Assembly (NCBI GenBank): GCA_905215475.1
Contig: CAJMPW010000002.1
Coordinates: 186,001-250,000, forward strand
Direction of reading: 5' to 3'
Source of the DNA: CAG-103 sp905215475
GTDB lineage: Bacteria; Bacillota; Clostridia; Oscillospirales; Oscillospiraceae
DNA length: 64,000 bases
Part shown: in pieces, positions 35,166 to 43,841 of the stretch
Layout of the letters: each line of letters opens with the position of its first letter
How positions within the stretch are numbered: the stretch's first letter is position 1
Notes under the pieces: model-generated
Database searches by the model: none
What the model saw: only the letters and a program-made list of their open reading frames with translations
Told to the model about the DNA's origin: nothing
Made by a program: the position numbers and the translations under genes

Positions 35166-36578
35166 TCACGCCTCCTCACCGTAGAGCGCCCAGGTGTTGC
35201 TGCCGGTGATCTTCACGTCCACGAACTGCCCGACGAGCGCCTCGTCGCCGCGCATATGCACCAGCCGTCCGCCCTTCGTGCGCGCCGTGAGCGGATAGTC
35301 GCCCCGGCCGTCCGCCCCGTCGACGAGCACGCGCTGCACGCTGCCCTCATAGGCACGGTGCTTGCGCTCGGAGATGGCGTTTGCCGACGCGACGAGCGCG
35401 TCAAAGCGCACCTGCTTCTGCGCGCGGGTGTAGGGGTCGGGCATCTTTGCCGCCGGTGTGCCGACACGCGGCGAATAGATGAAGGTGAACATCGCGTCAT
35501 AGCGCACGGTCTCGACGAGCGAGAGCGTGTCCTGAAACTCTTCGTCCGTCTCGCCGGGGAAGCCCACGATGATGTCCGTCGTGAGCACAAGGTCGGGCAT
35601 ATACTGCCGTGCAAGCGCCACCTGCGCCAGATATTTCTCGCGCGTGTAGCCGCGGTTCATCGCGTGCAGGACGCGGTCGTTGCCGCTCTGCACGGGCAGG
35701 TGCATCTGGTGCGCGCACTTTTCGCACTCGGCCATGGCGCGAAAGAGCTTTTCCGTCGCGTCCTTCGGGTGGCTGCTCATGAAGCGGATGACAAAGTCGC
35801 CCGGGATGGCATTGATGCTGCGGATGAGGTCGGCAAAGTCCACGTCCTCGTCGAGGTCGCGGCCGTAGGAGTCGACATTCTGTCCCAGCAGCGTGATTTC
35901 TTTATATCCTGCCGCAACGAGCTCGCGCGCCTCGCGCACGATCTCCTCCGGGTGACGGGAGCGCTCGCGCCCGCGCACATACGGCACGATGCAGTAGGTG
36001 CAGAAATTGTTGCACCCGTACATGATCGACAGCCACGCCTTGACGCTGCCGTCGCGCTGCTGCGGGATGCCCTCGGCGACGCTGCCGTCCGCCGGGTCAA
36101 TGGCGAACACGCGCCGGTGCTCGGTGCAGACGCTGCGCAGCAGCTCCGGGAAGCGCCACAGCTCGTGCGGTCCGAAGACGAGGTCAACGATGCGGTAGGA
36201 CTTTTTGAGCTTCTCGGCCACGTGCTCCTGCTGCGCCATGCAGCCGCAGACCGCGATGATCTGCTCGGGATTGCGTGCCTTCGTGTGCGTCAGCGCGCCG
36301 ACGTTGCCGAACACGCGCGTCTCGGCGTGCTCGCGCACGGCGCAGGTGTTCATGACGACGACGTCGGCCGCAAATTCATCCTGTGTGAAGCCGAAGCCCA
36401 TGGCGCGCAGATAACCGCGCAGCTTTTCGCTGTCGGCCTCGTTCTGCTGGCAGCCGTAGGTGTCGACCATGGCCAGCGGCTGACGGCCGCCGGCGGAAAA
36501 ATGCGCGCGCAACTGCGCGCAGATGTCCAGCTGGCGCTGGATGTCCGATTCGGGGATCTCTACTCTCTGATAGCTCAT
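35166..36578 (-). CDS. miaB: tRNA-2-methylthio-N6-dimethylallyladenosine synthase
   Basis: A 470-residue radical-SAM methylthiotransferase converting i6A37 to ms2i6A37 in tRNA. The N-terminal MTTase cluster cysteines are Cys43, Cys79 and Cys113; the radical-SAM motif is CNNFCTYC with Cys189, Cys193 and Cys196; a TRAM domain ends the protein (VKITGSNTWALYGE). The frame continues upstream antisense to mutL, but AGGAGC before 36578 and the family N-terminus fix the start. Its substrate tRNA is made by miaA, 3.3 kb away. Confidence 0.95.
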   Translation of the reverse strand: MSYQRVEIPESDIQRQLDICAQLRAHFSAGGRQPLAMVDTYGCQQNEADSEKLRGYLRAMGFGFTQDEFAADVVVMNTCAVREHAETRVFGNVGALTHTKARNPEQIIAVCGCMAQQEHVAEKLKKSYRIVDLVFGPHELWRFPELLRSVCTEHRRVFAIDPADGSVAEGIPQQRDGSVKAWLSIMYGCNNFCTYCIVPYVRGRERSRHPEEIVREARELVAAGYKEITLLGQNVDSYGRDLDEDVDFADLIRSINAIPGDFVIRFMSSHPKDATEKLFRAMAECEKCAHQMHLPVQSGNDRVLHAMNRGYTREKYLAQVALARQYMPDLVLTTDIIVGFPGETDEEFQDTLSLVETVRYDAMFTFIYSPRVGTPAAKMPDPYTRAQKQVRFDALVASANAISERKHRAYEGSVQRVLVDGADGRGDYPLTARTKGGRLVHMRGDEALVGQFVDVKITGSNTWALYGEEA

Positions 36579-36633
36579 GCAATGCTCCTGCCTATCCGGA
36601 TATATCCGGGTAAAATTTGAAGTGTGATAGAAT

Positions 36634-36662
36634 ATTGTAGCATTTCGCGGTGGAATTTTCAA
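36634..36662 (-). promoter_or_regulatory. Promoter of miaB-mutS-CPBP operon
   Basis: On the minus strand there is TTGAAA, a 17-bp spacer and TACAAT with an upstream TGC extension. Confidence 0.8.
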
Positions 36663-36679
36663 TGCCAATCCTTTATAAT
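36651..36679 (+). promoter_or_regulatory. Promoter of mutL, overlapping the miaB promoter
   Basis: A consensus TATAAT at 36674-36679 has a weak -35 (TGGAAT) 17 bp upstream. This promoter shares bases with the divergent miaB -35 region. Confidence 0.6.
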
Positions 36680-36731
36680 ATACGCGCGGGAGGCTTGCTT
36701 CCCGTCTACTGTGCACAAAGGAGGGCAAACC

Positions 36732-38660
36732 ATGCCCGATATTCAAATTCTCTCTCCGCATCTTGCGGATCTGATCGCCGCGGGTGAGGTCGTCGAGCGT
36801 CCCGCCTCCGTGGTCAAGGAGCTGGTGGAAAATGCGTTCGACGCCGGGGCCCGCACCGTGACGGTGGAGCTGCGCGGCGGCGGTGCGACCTACCTGCGCG
36901 TGACCGACGACGGCTGCGGCATGACGCCCGAGGACGCGGGCATCGCGTTTTTGCGCCACGCGACGAGCAAGCTGCACGATGCGCAGGGGCTCGAGGCCAT
37001 CGGTACGATGGGCTTTCGCGGCGAGGCGCTGGCCGCCATCAGCGCCGTGTCGCACATCACGCTCACAACGCGGCGGCAGGGCGCGCCGGGTGGCACGCAC
37101 ATGACGCTCGACGCGGGCGAGATCCAAGATATGTACGAGACCGGCTGCCCCGAGGGCACGACGATGATCGTGCGCGACCTGTTTTACAACACGCCCGCCC
37201 GGCGCAAGTTTCTCAAAACCGACCGCGCGGAGGGCGCCGCCTGCGCCGCCGCGGCACTGCGGTGTGCGCTCGGCCGTCCGGATGTGTCCGTGCGCTGCAT
37301 CCGCGACGGGGAGGAGCTGTTTTTCTCCCCCGGCGACAACAAGCTTGACAGCTGCGTATACAGTCTGCTCGGGCGTGAGCTGGCAAAGACGCTCCTGCCC
37401 TGTGAGAGCGAGGTCGACGGCGTGCGCGTGCACGGCTTCATCTCCTCGCCCGCTGCCGGGCGCGGCAGCCGCGCGCAGCAGCATTTCTTCTGCAACGGCC
37501 GCTGGATCAGATCCGCCGCGCTGCAGGCTGCGCTCGAGCAGGCCTACCGCAACACGCTGCTCGTGGGTCGGTTTCCCGCGTGCGTGCTGTATGTGGAGCT
37601 CAGCTGCGCGGCCGTGGACGTGAACGTCCACCCGGCAAAGACCGAGGTGAAATTTTCGCACGAGCGCGCGGTGTTCGACGCCGTGTATTACGGCGCGCGC
37701 GCAGCGCTCGAGGCAGAGCGCGCCCCGGCAGCCGCCGTGCCGAAGCCGAGCGCGCCCAAGCCCGAACCGGCATCCGCGCCCGCGCCCAAGGCAGACCCCT
37801 TCCCGCCCGCCGCGCCGAGCCTGAGCGTGTCTGCTGCGCCGGTGTTTTCCGCCGCGCGCACCTATGCCCCCGCCGCCCCGGCGGAGGAGGCGGTCTCGTT
37901 CCGCTCGCCGACGGCGTCGGCCTTTTCTGCACCGTGCGTGACGCCGCCGCCGGTATTCCCCGCGCCCGCACGCACAGCGCCGCAGCCGCCCGTGCCGAAG
38001 CCGGTCGTACAGGACGTGCAGACCGCGCTTGAGCCCGAGCCCGCCGAGCAGGAGACCCCGTCGCCGCTCGCGCGCGCCGTGCCGCCGGAGACGCCGCCCG
38101 CCCGTCTAATCGGCGAGGCGATGCACACCTACATCCTCGTGGAAAAGGGCGATACGCTCATCCTCATCGACAAGCACGCGGCGCACGAGCGCATCAACTT
38201 TGACCGCCTGCGCCAGAGCCCTGCCGACATCCCGTCGCAGACGCTGCTCGAGCCGCTGCCCTTCACGCCCGACGCGAGCGACGCGGAGGTGCTGCAGCAG
38301 CACGGCGACACGCTCGCGGAGCTCGGCTTCACGCTCGAGCCGTTCGGCCGCAGCGACTACATCCTGCGCGGCGTGCCCGCCCAGATCGACGCGGGCGATG
38401 CGCTGCCCGCGCTCGAGGAGATCTGCGCGCAGCTGCGCCACGGCGCGCACACGGACGCGCAGGCCGTGCGCGACGAGGTGCTCAAGACCGTGGCGTGCAA
38501 GGCGGCCATCAAGGCCGGCTGGCAGACAGAGCCCGAGGAGCTGCTGCGTCTGGCGGACGCGGTGTGCGCGGGCGAGGTGAAATACTGCCCGCACGGACGC
38601 CCCGTCGCCGTGACGCTCACGCGCCGCGAGCTGGACAAGCTCTTTAAGCGCATCGTGTAA
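36732..38660 (+). CDS. mutL: DNA mismatch repair protein MutL
   Basis: A 642-residue GHKL-ATPase mismatch-repair factor. N-terminal ATPase motifs are intact: ELVENAFDAGA near 32-42, DDGCGM near 59-64 and TMGFRGEAL near 95-103. A Pro/Ala-rich linker spans about 335-455. The C-terminal domain carries an endonuclease-type signature DKHAAHERINFD near 479 (compare DQHAxxExxxxE), with ACKAAIKAGW and CPHGRP, so it is probably a nicking MutL as in bacteria lacking MutH. The last acidic position of the first motif is Asp rather than Glu. The start follows AAAGGAGGG. Confidence 0.95.
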   Translation: MPDIQILSPHLADLIAAGEVVERPASVVKELVENAFDAGARTVTVELRGGGATYLRVTDDGCGMTPEDAGIAFLRHATSKLHDAQGLEAIGTMGFRGEALAAISAVSHITLTTRRQGAPGGTHMTLDAGEIQDMYETGCPEGTTMIVRDLFYNTPARRKFLKTDRAEGAACAAAALRCALGRPDVSVRCIRDGEELFFSPGDNKLDSCVYSLLGRELAKTLLPCESEVDGVRVHGFISSPAAGRGSRAQQHFFCNGRWIRSAALQAALEQAYRNTLLVGRFPACVLYVELSCAAVDVNVHPAKTEVKFSHERAVFDAVYYGARAALEAERAPAAAVPKPSAPKPEPASAPAPKADPFPPAAPSLSVSAAPVFSAARTYAPAAPAEEAVSFRSPTASAFSAPCVTPPPVFPAPARTAPQPPVPKPVVQDVQTALEPEPAEQETPSPLARAVPPETPPARLIGEAMHTYILVEKGDTLILIDKHAAHERINFDRLRQSPADIPSQTLLEPLPFTPDASDAEVLQQHGDTLAELGFTLEPFGRSDYILRGVPAQIDAGDALPALEEICAQLRHGAHTDAQAVRDEVLKTVACKAAIKAGWQTEPEELLRLADAVCAGEVKYCPHGRPVAVTLTRRELDKLFKRIV

Positions 38661-38666
38661 AAAAAC

Positions 38667-38690
38667 AGGGAGCGCACCGCGCTCCCCCTC
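38667..38690 (+). terminator. Probable terminator of mutL
   Basis: GGGAGCGC/GCGCTCCC closes a short hairpin seven bases after the stop; the T tract is poor (CCTCAGTT). Confidence 0.5.
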
Positions 38691-38697
38691 AGTTGAT

Positions 38698-38888
38698 CAA
38701 ACGTGCGCGCCGCCTTTCGCCAATGGCGCGGCGAAAGAAAGTCCAGCCATTTTCTCCGGCGACATGTGCGGCGGAGAAAATACCGCTCGGCCTGCAAACG
38801 TGCGCGCCGTCCGCCGCAGGCGGACAGCGCGTGCGATGCAGTCAGGCCGCAGTTCTCTGCCCAAAAGTAATACTTTTGGGCAAGAGAA
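38698..38888. repeat. Repeat-rich spacer with dispersed repeat copy B and a long palindrome
   Basis: Bases 38714-38811 are copy B of the two-hairpin repeat also found at 26281-26376 (first stem CTTTCGCC/GGCGAAAG, second TTTTCTCCG/CGGAGAAAA). A 15-nt sequence, CAAACGTGCGCGCCG, occurs on both sides of the hairpins (38698-38712 and 38795-38809). Further on, 38853-38888 is a near-perfect palindrome centred on GCCCAAAAGTA/TACTTTTGGGC. No ORF of note is present. Confidence 0.7.
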
Positions 38889-38915
38889 ACAGGGAGCGCA
38901 ACGCGCTCCCTGTCA
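38888..38915 (-). terminator. Terminator of the degV gene
   Basis: On the minus strand ACAGGGAGCGC/GCGCTCCCTGT is followed by TTCTCTT. Confidence 0.75.
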
Positions 38916-38931
38916 GACTGCACAACCGTGT

Positions 38932-39774
38932 TTACTTGTGGTAGTACAAAATGCCCATGCAGCCGGGGCCGCAGTGGTTCGACACCGTGCAGCCGGCCTG
39001 CGTGTGATACACTTCCTCAAACGGCTGGCACGCGCGCACGACGCGCTCGAGCTCCTGCCAGGTGGCCTCGTCGATGCCGGAATCCGTGATAAAGATGCGG
39101 TGGCAGTCGATATCATCGCGCCCCTTGAGCCGGTCCTCAATATACTGCACATAGCACTTTTCGAGCTTGCCGCGGTACTTGCGGCCGACGCCCATTTTTC
39201 CGTCCTTGACCTCGATGCACGGCTTGAGATGCAGAAAATTGGCGCTCAGCGCCGCGAGTGACGAGCAGCGCCCGCCGCGCACAAGATAATCGAGCGTGTC
39301 GAGCACGAAGCTGACATCGAGCTTCTCGCGCTTTTTCTCCAGCGCCGCCGCGATATCGGCCGCATCCATGCCCTGCGCGGCCATCTCGGCCGCGTCGAGC
39401 ACCAGATGACCGATGCCGGTCGAGAGGTTGCGCGCGTCCACGGGGTAGACATTTGTAAACTCCCGCGCCGCGATGCAGGCGTTCTGATAGCAGCCGGACA
39501 TATCGCTCGAGATCGTGAAGTGGATCACGGCGTCATATTCGGCGCGCGCCGCGCTGAAATATGCATAATAGTCCGACACGTTCACCGCCGCGGTCTGGCA
39601 GAGCTTGCCCGTGGCCTTCGCGTAGGCGTAGAGCTCCTCCGGATGCACGTCGATGCCGTCACGCAGCGTCTCGTCGCCGCGCACGATGTACAGCGGCGTG
39701 ATGCCGATGTTGTAGCGCGCGATCAGCTCCGGCGAGAGATCGCAGGTGCTGTCGGCAGAAATTTTGATCTTCAT
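38932..39774 (-). CDS. DegV family fatty-acid-binding protein
   Basis: A 280-residue DegV protein, a family whose members bind fatty acids and in some Firmicutes (FakB) present them to a kinase for phospholipid synthesis. The N-terminal ISADSTCDLSPELIARYNI and the FTISSDMSGCYQNA segment near 92-105 (lipid head-group serine loop) are diagnostic, as is the LDYLVRGGRCSS motif. The start at 39774 has AAGGTGA upstream. No fakA kinase gene is nearby, so the FakB role is only possible. Confidence 0.92.
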   Translation of the reverse strand: MKIKISADSTCDLSPELIARYNIGITPLYIVRGDETLRDGIDVHPEELYAYAKATGKLCQTAAVNVSDYYAYFSAARAEYDAVIHFTISSDMSGCYQNACIAAREFTNVYPVDARNLSTGIGHLVLDAAEMAAQGMDAADIAAALEKKREKLDVSFVLDTLDYLVRGGRCSSLAALSANFLHLKPCIEVKDGKMGVGRKYRGKLEKCYVQYIEDRLKGRDDIDCHRIFITDSGIDEATWQELERVVRACQPFEEVYHTQAGCTVSNHCGPGCMGILYYHK

Positions 39775-39809
39775 GGGTTCACCTTCTTGTAGTCTGGGAA
39801 TACGGTAAC

Positions 39810-39837
39810 ATTCTAACACATTTCTAATAGTTTTCAA
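39810..39837 (-). promoter_or_regulatory. Promoter of the degV gene
   Basis: On the minus strand there is TTGAAA, a 16-bp spacer and TAGAAT. Confidence 0.65.
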
Positions 39838-39880
39838 CACATTCTTTCTGAATTTGCTCTTATAGAAAGGAGGCTTCCGG

Positions 39881-40825
39881 ATGCAGCCAAAACTGGTCGT
39901 CATTACCGGCCCGACCGCCTCGGGCAAGACCGCGCTGGGCGTCGCGCTCGCGCAGCGGCTCGGAGGCGAGGTCGTCTCGGCCGACTCGATGCAGATCTAC
40001 CGCCGCATGGACATCGGCACGGCCAAGCCCACGCCGGAGGAGATGCAGGGCGTGCCGCACCACATGATCGACATCGCAGACCCGACGGAAAACTACTCCG
40101 TCTCGCGCTACGCGGCGGAAGCGGCCGCCTGTGTCGATGACATTCTCGCGCGCGGAAAGCTGCCGATCGTCGTCGGCGGGACGGGGCTTTACATCGACTC
40201 GCTCATCGCCGGGCGCACCTTTGCCGACGGCACGGCCGACACCGCGCTGCGGCAGGAGCTGAGCGAGCGCTACGACGAGATCGGCGGCGAGGGGCTGCTC
40301 GGCGAGCTGCGCAAGTTTGACCCCGAGCGCGCGGCAAAGCTCCACCCCGCGGACAAAAAGCGCATCGTGCGCGCGATGGAGGTCTACATCCTCACGGGCA
40401 AAACCATCACGCAGCACGACGCCGAGACCCGCGCCGTGCCGCCGCGCTACGACGCGGCGAAGATCGCGCTCACGTTCGCAGACCGGCAGGATCTCTATGA
40501 CCGCATCGACCGGCGCGTGGACATCATGATGCAGCAGGGGCTGCTCGACGAGGTGCGCGCGCTGCTGGCCGCCGGCATCCCGGCCGACTGCACGGCCATG
40601 CAGGCCATCGGCTACAAGGAGGCCGTGGCCGCCGTGCGCGGCGAGGCGACGGCGCAGGAGGCCGCAGCCGCCATCCAGCTTGCCTCGCGGCAGTATGCAA
40701 AGCGCCAGCTGACATGGCTGCGGCGCGATGCGCAGCTATTTTGGCTGCAGCACGAAAAAACGCCGGACATGGACCTCGCCTGCCGCCGTTCGACGCAATT
40801 CTTGGCCGGACGCGGTATAGAATAG
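39881..40825 (+). CDS. miaA: tRNA dimethylallyltransferase
   Basis: A 314-residue enzyme adding the dimethylallyl group to A37 of tRNAs reading UNN codons. The P-loop GPTASGKTAL is at residues 9-18, and SADSMQIYRRMDIGTAKP near 34-51 is the family signature. AAAGGAGG precedes the ATG. It lies just before hfq, an order also known from proteobacteria, and provides the substrate for miaB at 35-36.6 kb. Confidence 0.96.
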   Translation: MQPKLVVITGPTASGKTALGVALAQRLGGEVVSADSMQIYRRMDIGTAKPTPEEMQGVPHHMIDIADPTENYSVSRYAAEAAACVDDILARGKLPIVVGGTGLYIDSLIAGRTFADGTADTALRQELSERYDEIGGEGLLGELRKFDPERAAKLHPADKKRIVRAMEVYILTGKTITQHDAETRAVPPRYDAAKIALTFADRQDLYDRIDRRVDIMMQQGLLDEVRALLAAGIPADCTAMQAIGYKEAVAAVRGEATAQEAAAAIQLASRQYAKRQLTWLRRDAQLFWLQHEKTPDMDLACRRSTQFLAGRGIE

Positions 40826-40883
40826 TGGCCTGTACAAGTGCGGAGAAAACTGCCATTTTCGCCGGATTTGTATAAATTCACTA

Positions 40884-40912
40884 TTTCACGGAGCGGCAGT
40901 TTGTGCTATGAT
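40884..40912 (+). promoter_or_regulatory. Promoter of hfq
   Basis: TTTCAC, a 17-bp spacer and TATGAT with a TGC extension, 41 bp before the hfq ATG. Confidence 0.65.
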
Positions 40913-40952
40913 AAGTCGATATACGTCCGCTCCGGCAAAAGGAGCGGCGATC

Positions 40953-41180
40953 ATGCAAAAAACACTGAACCTTCAGGACACATTCCTCAATTACATCCGG
41001 CGGGAAAAGATCCCCGTGACCCTGTTTCTCATGAACGGGTTCCAGCTGCGCGGCATCGTGCGCAGCTTTGACAGCTTTGCCGTGCTCATCGAGGCCGACG
41101 GCCGCCAGCAGATGATCTACAAGCACGCGATCTCGACGGTCGCCCCGGCGCGGGCGGTGACGCTCGAGCTGCAGGTGTGA
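40953..41180 (+). CDS. hfq: RNA chaperone Hfq
   Basis: A 75-residue Sm-like RNA-binding protein forming a hexamer that assists small-RNA pairing. Sm1 (NLQDTFLNYIRREKIPVTLF) and the Sm2 motif YKHAIS near 62-67 are intact. The C-terminal tail is very short, as in Gram-positive Hfq. The start at 40953 follows AAAGGAGC; an upstream in-frame ATG at 40908 lies in the promoter. Confidence 0.95.
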   Translation: MQKTLNLQDTFLNYIRREKIPVTLFLMNGFQLRGIVRSFDSFAVLIEADGRQQMIYKHAISTVAPARAVTLELQV

Positions 41181-41216
41181 TCTCCCCGCCGCCCCCCACC
41201 GGAAGGAGGGCAGACC

Positions 41217-42416
41217 TTGAAGAAAACGAATACCTTTACGAACATCGCCATGCTCGTGCTCTTCGCGGCCATGGCCGTGTATCTGGGCGTGTACCTGTTT
41301 CGCTCCACGCAGCAGTCGTATTCCACCGCACCGGCGGTGCTCGTGACCGTCAGCGAGGGCGGACAGGCCAGCGGCATCGTCGTGCGCGAGGAGCAGGTCA
41401 TCACCTGTGATAAGGAGTTTTTGTCCCGCTCGGTGGACGACGGCAAGCAGGTCGCCAAGGGCGGTGAGATCGCCATCGGCGTCGACTCCAAGGCCGCGCT
41501 CGACAGCGCCAGCCGCGCGCGCGAGCTCAAAAAGGAGATTGCCTACGTCTCGAGCCTGCTGTCACGCGCGGGCAGCGCCTCGGGCGCGTCCGAGCTCGAC
41601 AGCAACGTCCACAGCGCCATTCTGAAGCTCAACGCCGCCGTCTCCGCGGGCAACGCGTCCGAGCTTGACGACATCTGCATGGATCTCAGCTCGCTGCTCT
41701 TCGGCGCCTCGACGGGCACCGTCTCGCAGAGCGACCTCGACGCGCTCAATGCCGAGCTGCACCAGCTCGAAAAGGCCGGCGTCGGCCGCGGCAGCATCAC
41801 AGCCCCGGCGGCGGGGCTGTTCACCTCCACGGCGGACGGCTATGAGGCGCTGAGCCCGGCGGCGCTGGAAAACCTCACCCCCGACGGTGTGGACGCGCTC
41901 GAACACACGAGTCCCTCGACGCCCGCAAACACGATCGGCAAGCTCGTCACGGCGAAAAAGTGGTACTTTGCCGCCGTCATGAGCAAGGCCGACGCCGACC
42001 GCCTGAATCTGGGCGGCAGCGCCACGCTCGACTTCCCGCAGCACTACAACGGCACGGTCGCGGCGACCGTGTTCAGCAAGAGCGAACCGGACAGCCGCGG
42101 CGAGGTCGCGGTCGTGTTCGCGTGCAACAACGCGCTGGCCGACACGCTGGCCATGCGCAAGACCACGGCCGACGTCGTCTACAGCGAGCACACCGGTCTG
42201 CGCGTACCGCTCAAGGCCGTGCACATGGACGACGACGGGCAGACCTTCGTCTACGTCGTCACGGCGGCGCAGCTGGAGAAAAAACCGATCGAGATCATCT
42301 ACCAGACCGGCAGCTACTGTCTCGTCGCCCAGAGCGCGGACAGCAATGCCCTGCGCGCCGGCAACGACATCGTCGTCAGCGGCAAGGGGCTGTCCGACGG
42401 TCGGGTCGTAAAATAA
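41217..42416 (+). CDS. HlyD-family membrane-fusion/adaptor-like protein, TTG start
   Basis: A 399-residue protein with one N-terminal membrane span (about residues 9-27) and an extracytoplasmic part with a barrel-sandwich (lipoyl-like) half, a coiled-coil segment (about 85-180) and a second half. This is the layout of HlyD-type adaptors. A TTG at 41217 is the likely start, eight bases after AAGGAGG. Clostridial genomes often keep this gene ahead of yggS-sepF, suggesting an envelope or division role; no partner transporter is adjacent. Confidence 0.8.
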   Translation: MKKTNTFTNIAMLVLFAAMAVYLGVYLFRSTQQSYSTAPAVLVTVSEGGQASGIVVREEQVITCDKEFLSRSVDDGKQVAKGGEIAIGVDSKAALDSASRARELKKEIAYVSSLLSRAGSASGASELDSNVHSAILKLNAAVSAGNASELDDICMDLSSLLFGASTGTVSQSDLDALNAELHQLEKAGVGRGSITAPAAGLFTSTADGYEALSPAALENLTPDGVDALEHTSPSTPANTIGKLVTAKKWYFAAVMSKADADRLNLGGSATLDFPQHYNGTVAATVFSKSEPDSRGEVAVVFACNNALADTLAMRKTTADVVYSEHTGLRVPLKAVHMDDDGQTFVYVVTAAQLEKKPIEIIYQTGSYCLVAQSADSNALRAGNDIVVSGKGLSDGRVVK

Positions 42417-42432
42417 GGAGGCACCATCCGCT

Positions 42433-43137
42433 ATGAGCACCATTGCCGAAAACATCGCCGCCATCCGCGCGCGCATCGACGCCGCCGCCCGCCTTTCGGG
42501 GCGCACGGGCGCTGACATCACGCTTGTGGCAGCGACAAAGATGAACGACGCCGCGCGCGTGCGCGAGGCCGTCGCCGCCGGGATCGACGCCTGCGGCGAA
42601 AACCGCGTGCAGGAGATGACCGAAAAGCTCGCCGAGGACGCCTACACCGGCGCACCGCTGCACTTCATCGGCCACCTGCAGACCAACAAGGTGCGGCAGG
42701 TCGTCGGCAAGGTCGATCTCATCCAGTCGGTGGACTCGCCGGAGCTGCTGGCCATGATCGAAAAGCGCGCCGCCATGCAGGGCATCGTGCAGGATATCCT
42801 GCTGGAGGTGAACATCGGCGGTGAGGCCGCCAAGAGCGGCGTCGACCCCGATGCGCTGCCGCAATTGCTGCAAAGCGCTGCCGCCTGTGCACACATTCGC
42901 GTGCGCGGATTGATGGCGATCCCGCCCGTGGCAGAAACTTCCGACGGAAATCATGCATATTTTACGAAAATGCACGAGCTTTTTGTTGACATCGGCAGAA
43001 AAAAATACGATAATGTTTCTATGGACTTTCTGTCCATGGGTATGAGCGGGGATTTTGAGGACGCCATCGCCGCCGGTGCGAACATGGTGCGCGTCGGCTC
43101 GTCGATCTTCGGCGCGCGGGACTATTCCCGGCATTGA
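42433..43137 (+). CDS. YggS-family PLP homeostasis protein
   Basis: A 234-residue PLP-binding protein of the YggS/PROSC family, which controls free pyridoxal phosphate and amino-acid balance. The PLP lysine is Lys36 in LVAATKMN; ENRVQEMTEK near 57-66, HFIGHLQTNK near 77-86 and the C-terminal VRVGSSIFGAR are characteristic. It follows the HlyD-like gene behind AAGGAGG and precedes sepF, a very common arrangement in Gram-positives. Confidence 0.95.
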   Translation: MSTIAENIAAIRARIDAAARLSGRTGADITLVAATKMNDAARVREAVAAGIDACGENRVQEMTEKLAEDAYTGAPLHFIGHLQTNKVRQVVGKVDLIQSVDSPELLAMIEKRAAMQGIVQDILLEVNIGGEAAKSGVDPDALPQLLQSAAACAHIRVRGLMAIPPVAETSDGNHAYFTKMHELFVDIGRKKYDNVSMDFLSMGMSGDFEDAIAAGANMVRVGSSIFGARDYSRH

Positions 43138-43210
43138 ACGCCGCCCGCCGCAAATAAAAGAGAACAGAGCGGCAACACAGCAGCCGCCGGTAGATAAAGG
43201 GGGACCCTGC

Positions 43211-43771
43211 ATGGGCTTTTTGGATGAACTGAAGAAGATGACGCGTCCGTACGATGACGACGACGAGTTTTTCGATGATGAGGATGAGGCGATCCCGGTC
43301 GCGGAAGCGCCCGCGCCCGAGCGTCCCGCTCCGGCACGGCCGCCACGCCGCACGGCGTCCGCTGCCAAGCAGAGCTCCTTCATCCGTGACGACCCGGTCT
43401 CCGAGCCGGTGAGAGAGCCCGAGCACCCCGCGCCGAGCCGCACCGCCCGCAGCGACAGCCGCGTGGCCGACAAGGTCGTCAACCTCAACAGCGGCGGCCA
43501 GCTCAAGGTCGTGCTCGTCGCACCCAAGCAGTTTGAGCTCGCAGCCGAGATCGCCGATCATCTGCGCGATCGCCGCGCCGTGCTCATGAATCTGGAGCAG
43601 ACGGACAAGAACATCGCCCGCCGCCTGATCGACTTCCTGTCCGGCGTCGCCTACGCGCAGGACGGCAAGATCCGCCGCGTCGCCAGCGCAACGTATATCA
43701 TCACGCCGTTCAACGTCGACCTCATGGGCGACCAGCTCGACGACATGGAGTCGGGCGAGTTTCATCTGTAA
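43211..43771 (+). CDS. sepF: Cell division protein SepF
   Basis: A 186-residue FtsZ-interacting division protein. An amphipathic N-terminal membrane-binding helix (MGFLDELKKM) is followed by an acidic, proline-rich linker (about 14-90) and the conserved SepF fold (residues 95-180: VLMNLEQTDKNIARRLIDFL and the GKIRRVASATYIITP strand). The start was set by AAAGGGGG upstream of 43211; the longer frame runs into yggS. Confidence 0.93.
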   Translation: MGFLDELKKMTRPYDDDDEFFDDEDEAIPVAEAPAPERPAPARPPRRTASAAKQSSFIRDDPVSEPVREPEHPAPSRTARSDSRVADKVVNLNSGGQLKVVLVAPKQFELAAEIADHLRDRRAVLMNLEQTDKNIARRLIDFLSGVAYAQDGKIRRVASATYIITPFNVDLMGDQLDDMESGEFHL

Positions 43772-43841
43772 CATTCGGGCATACTGTCCCTGACAGCCCC
43801 GCGAGTAGTATACCATTAGAAAGAATGGAGGACTTTCCAAC

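Noticed and set aside
32399..35209. Long plus-strand open frame opposite mutS
   Set aside because: Shadow of mutS; biased composition and no start signals.
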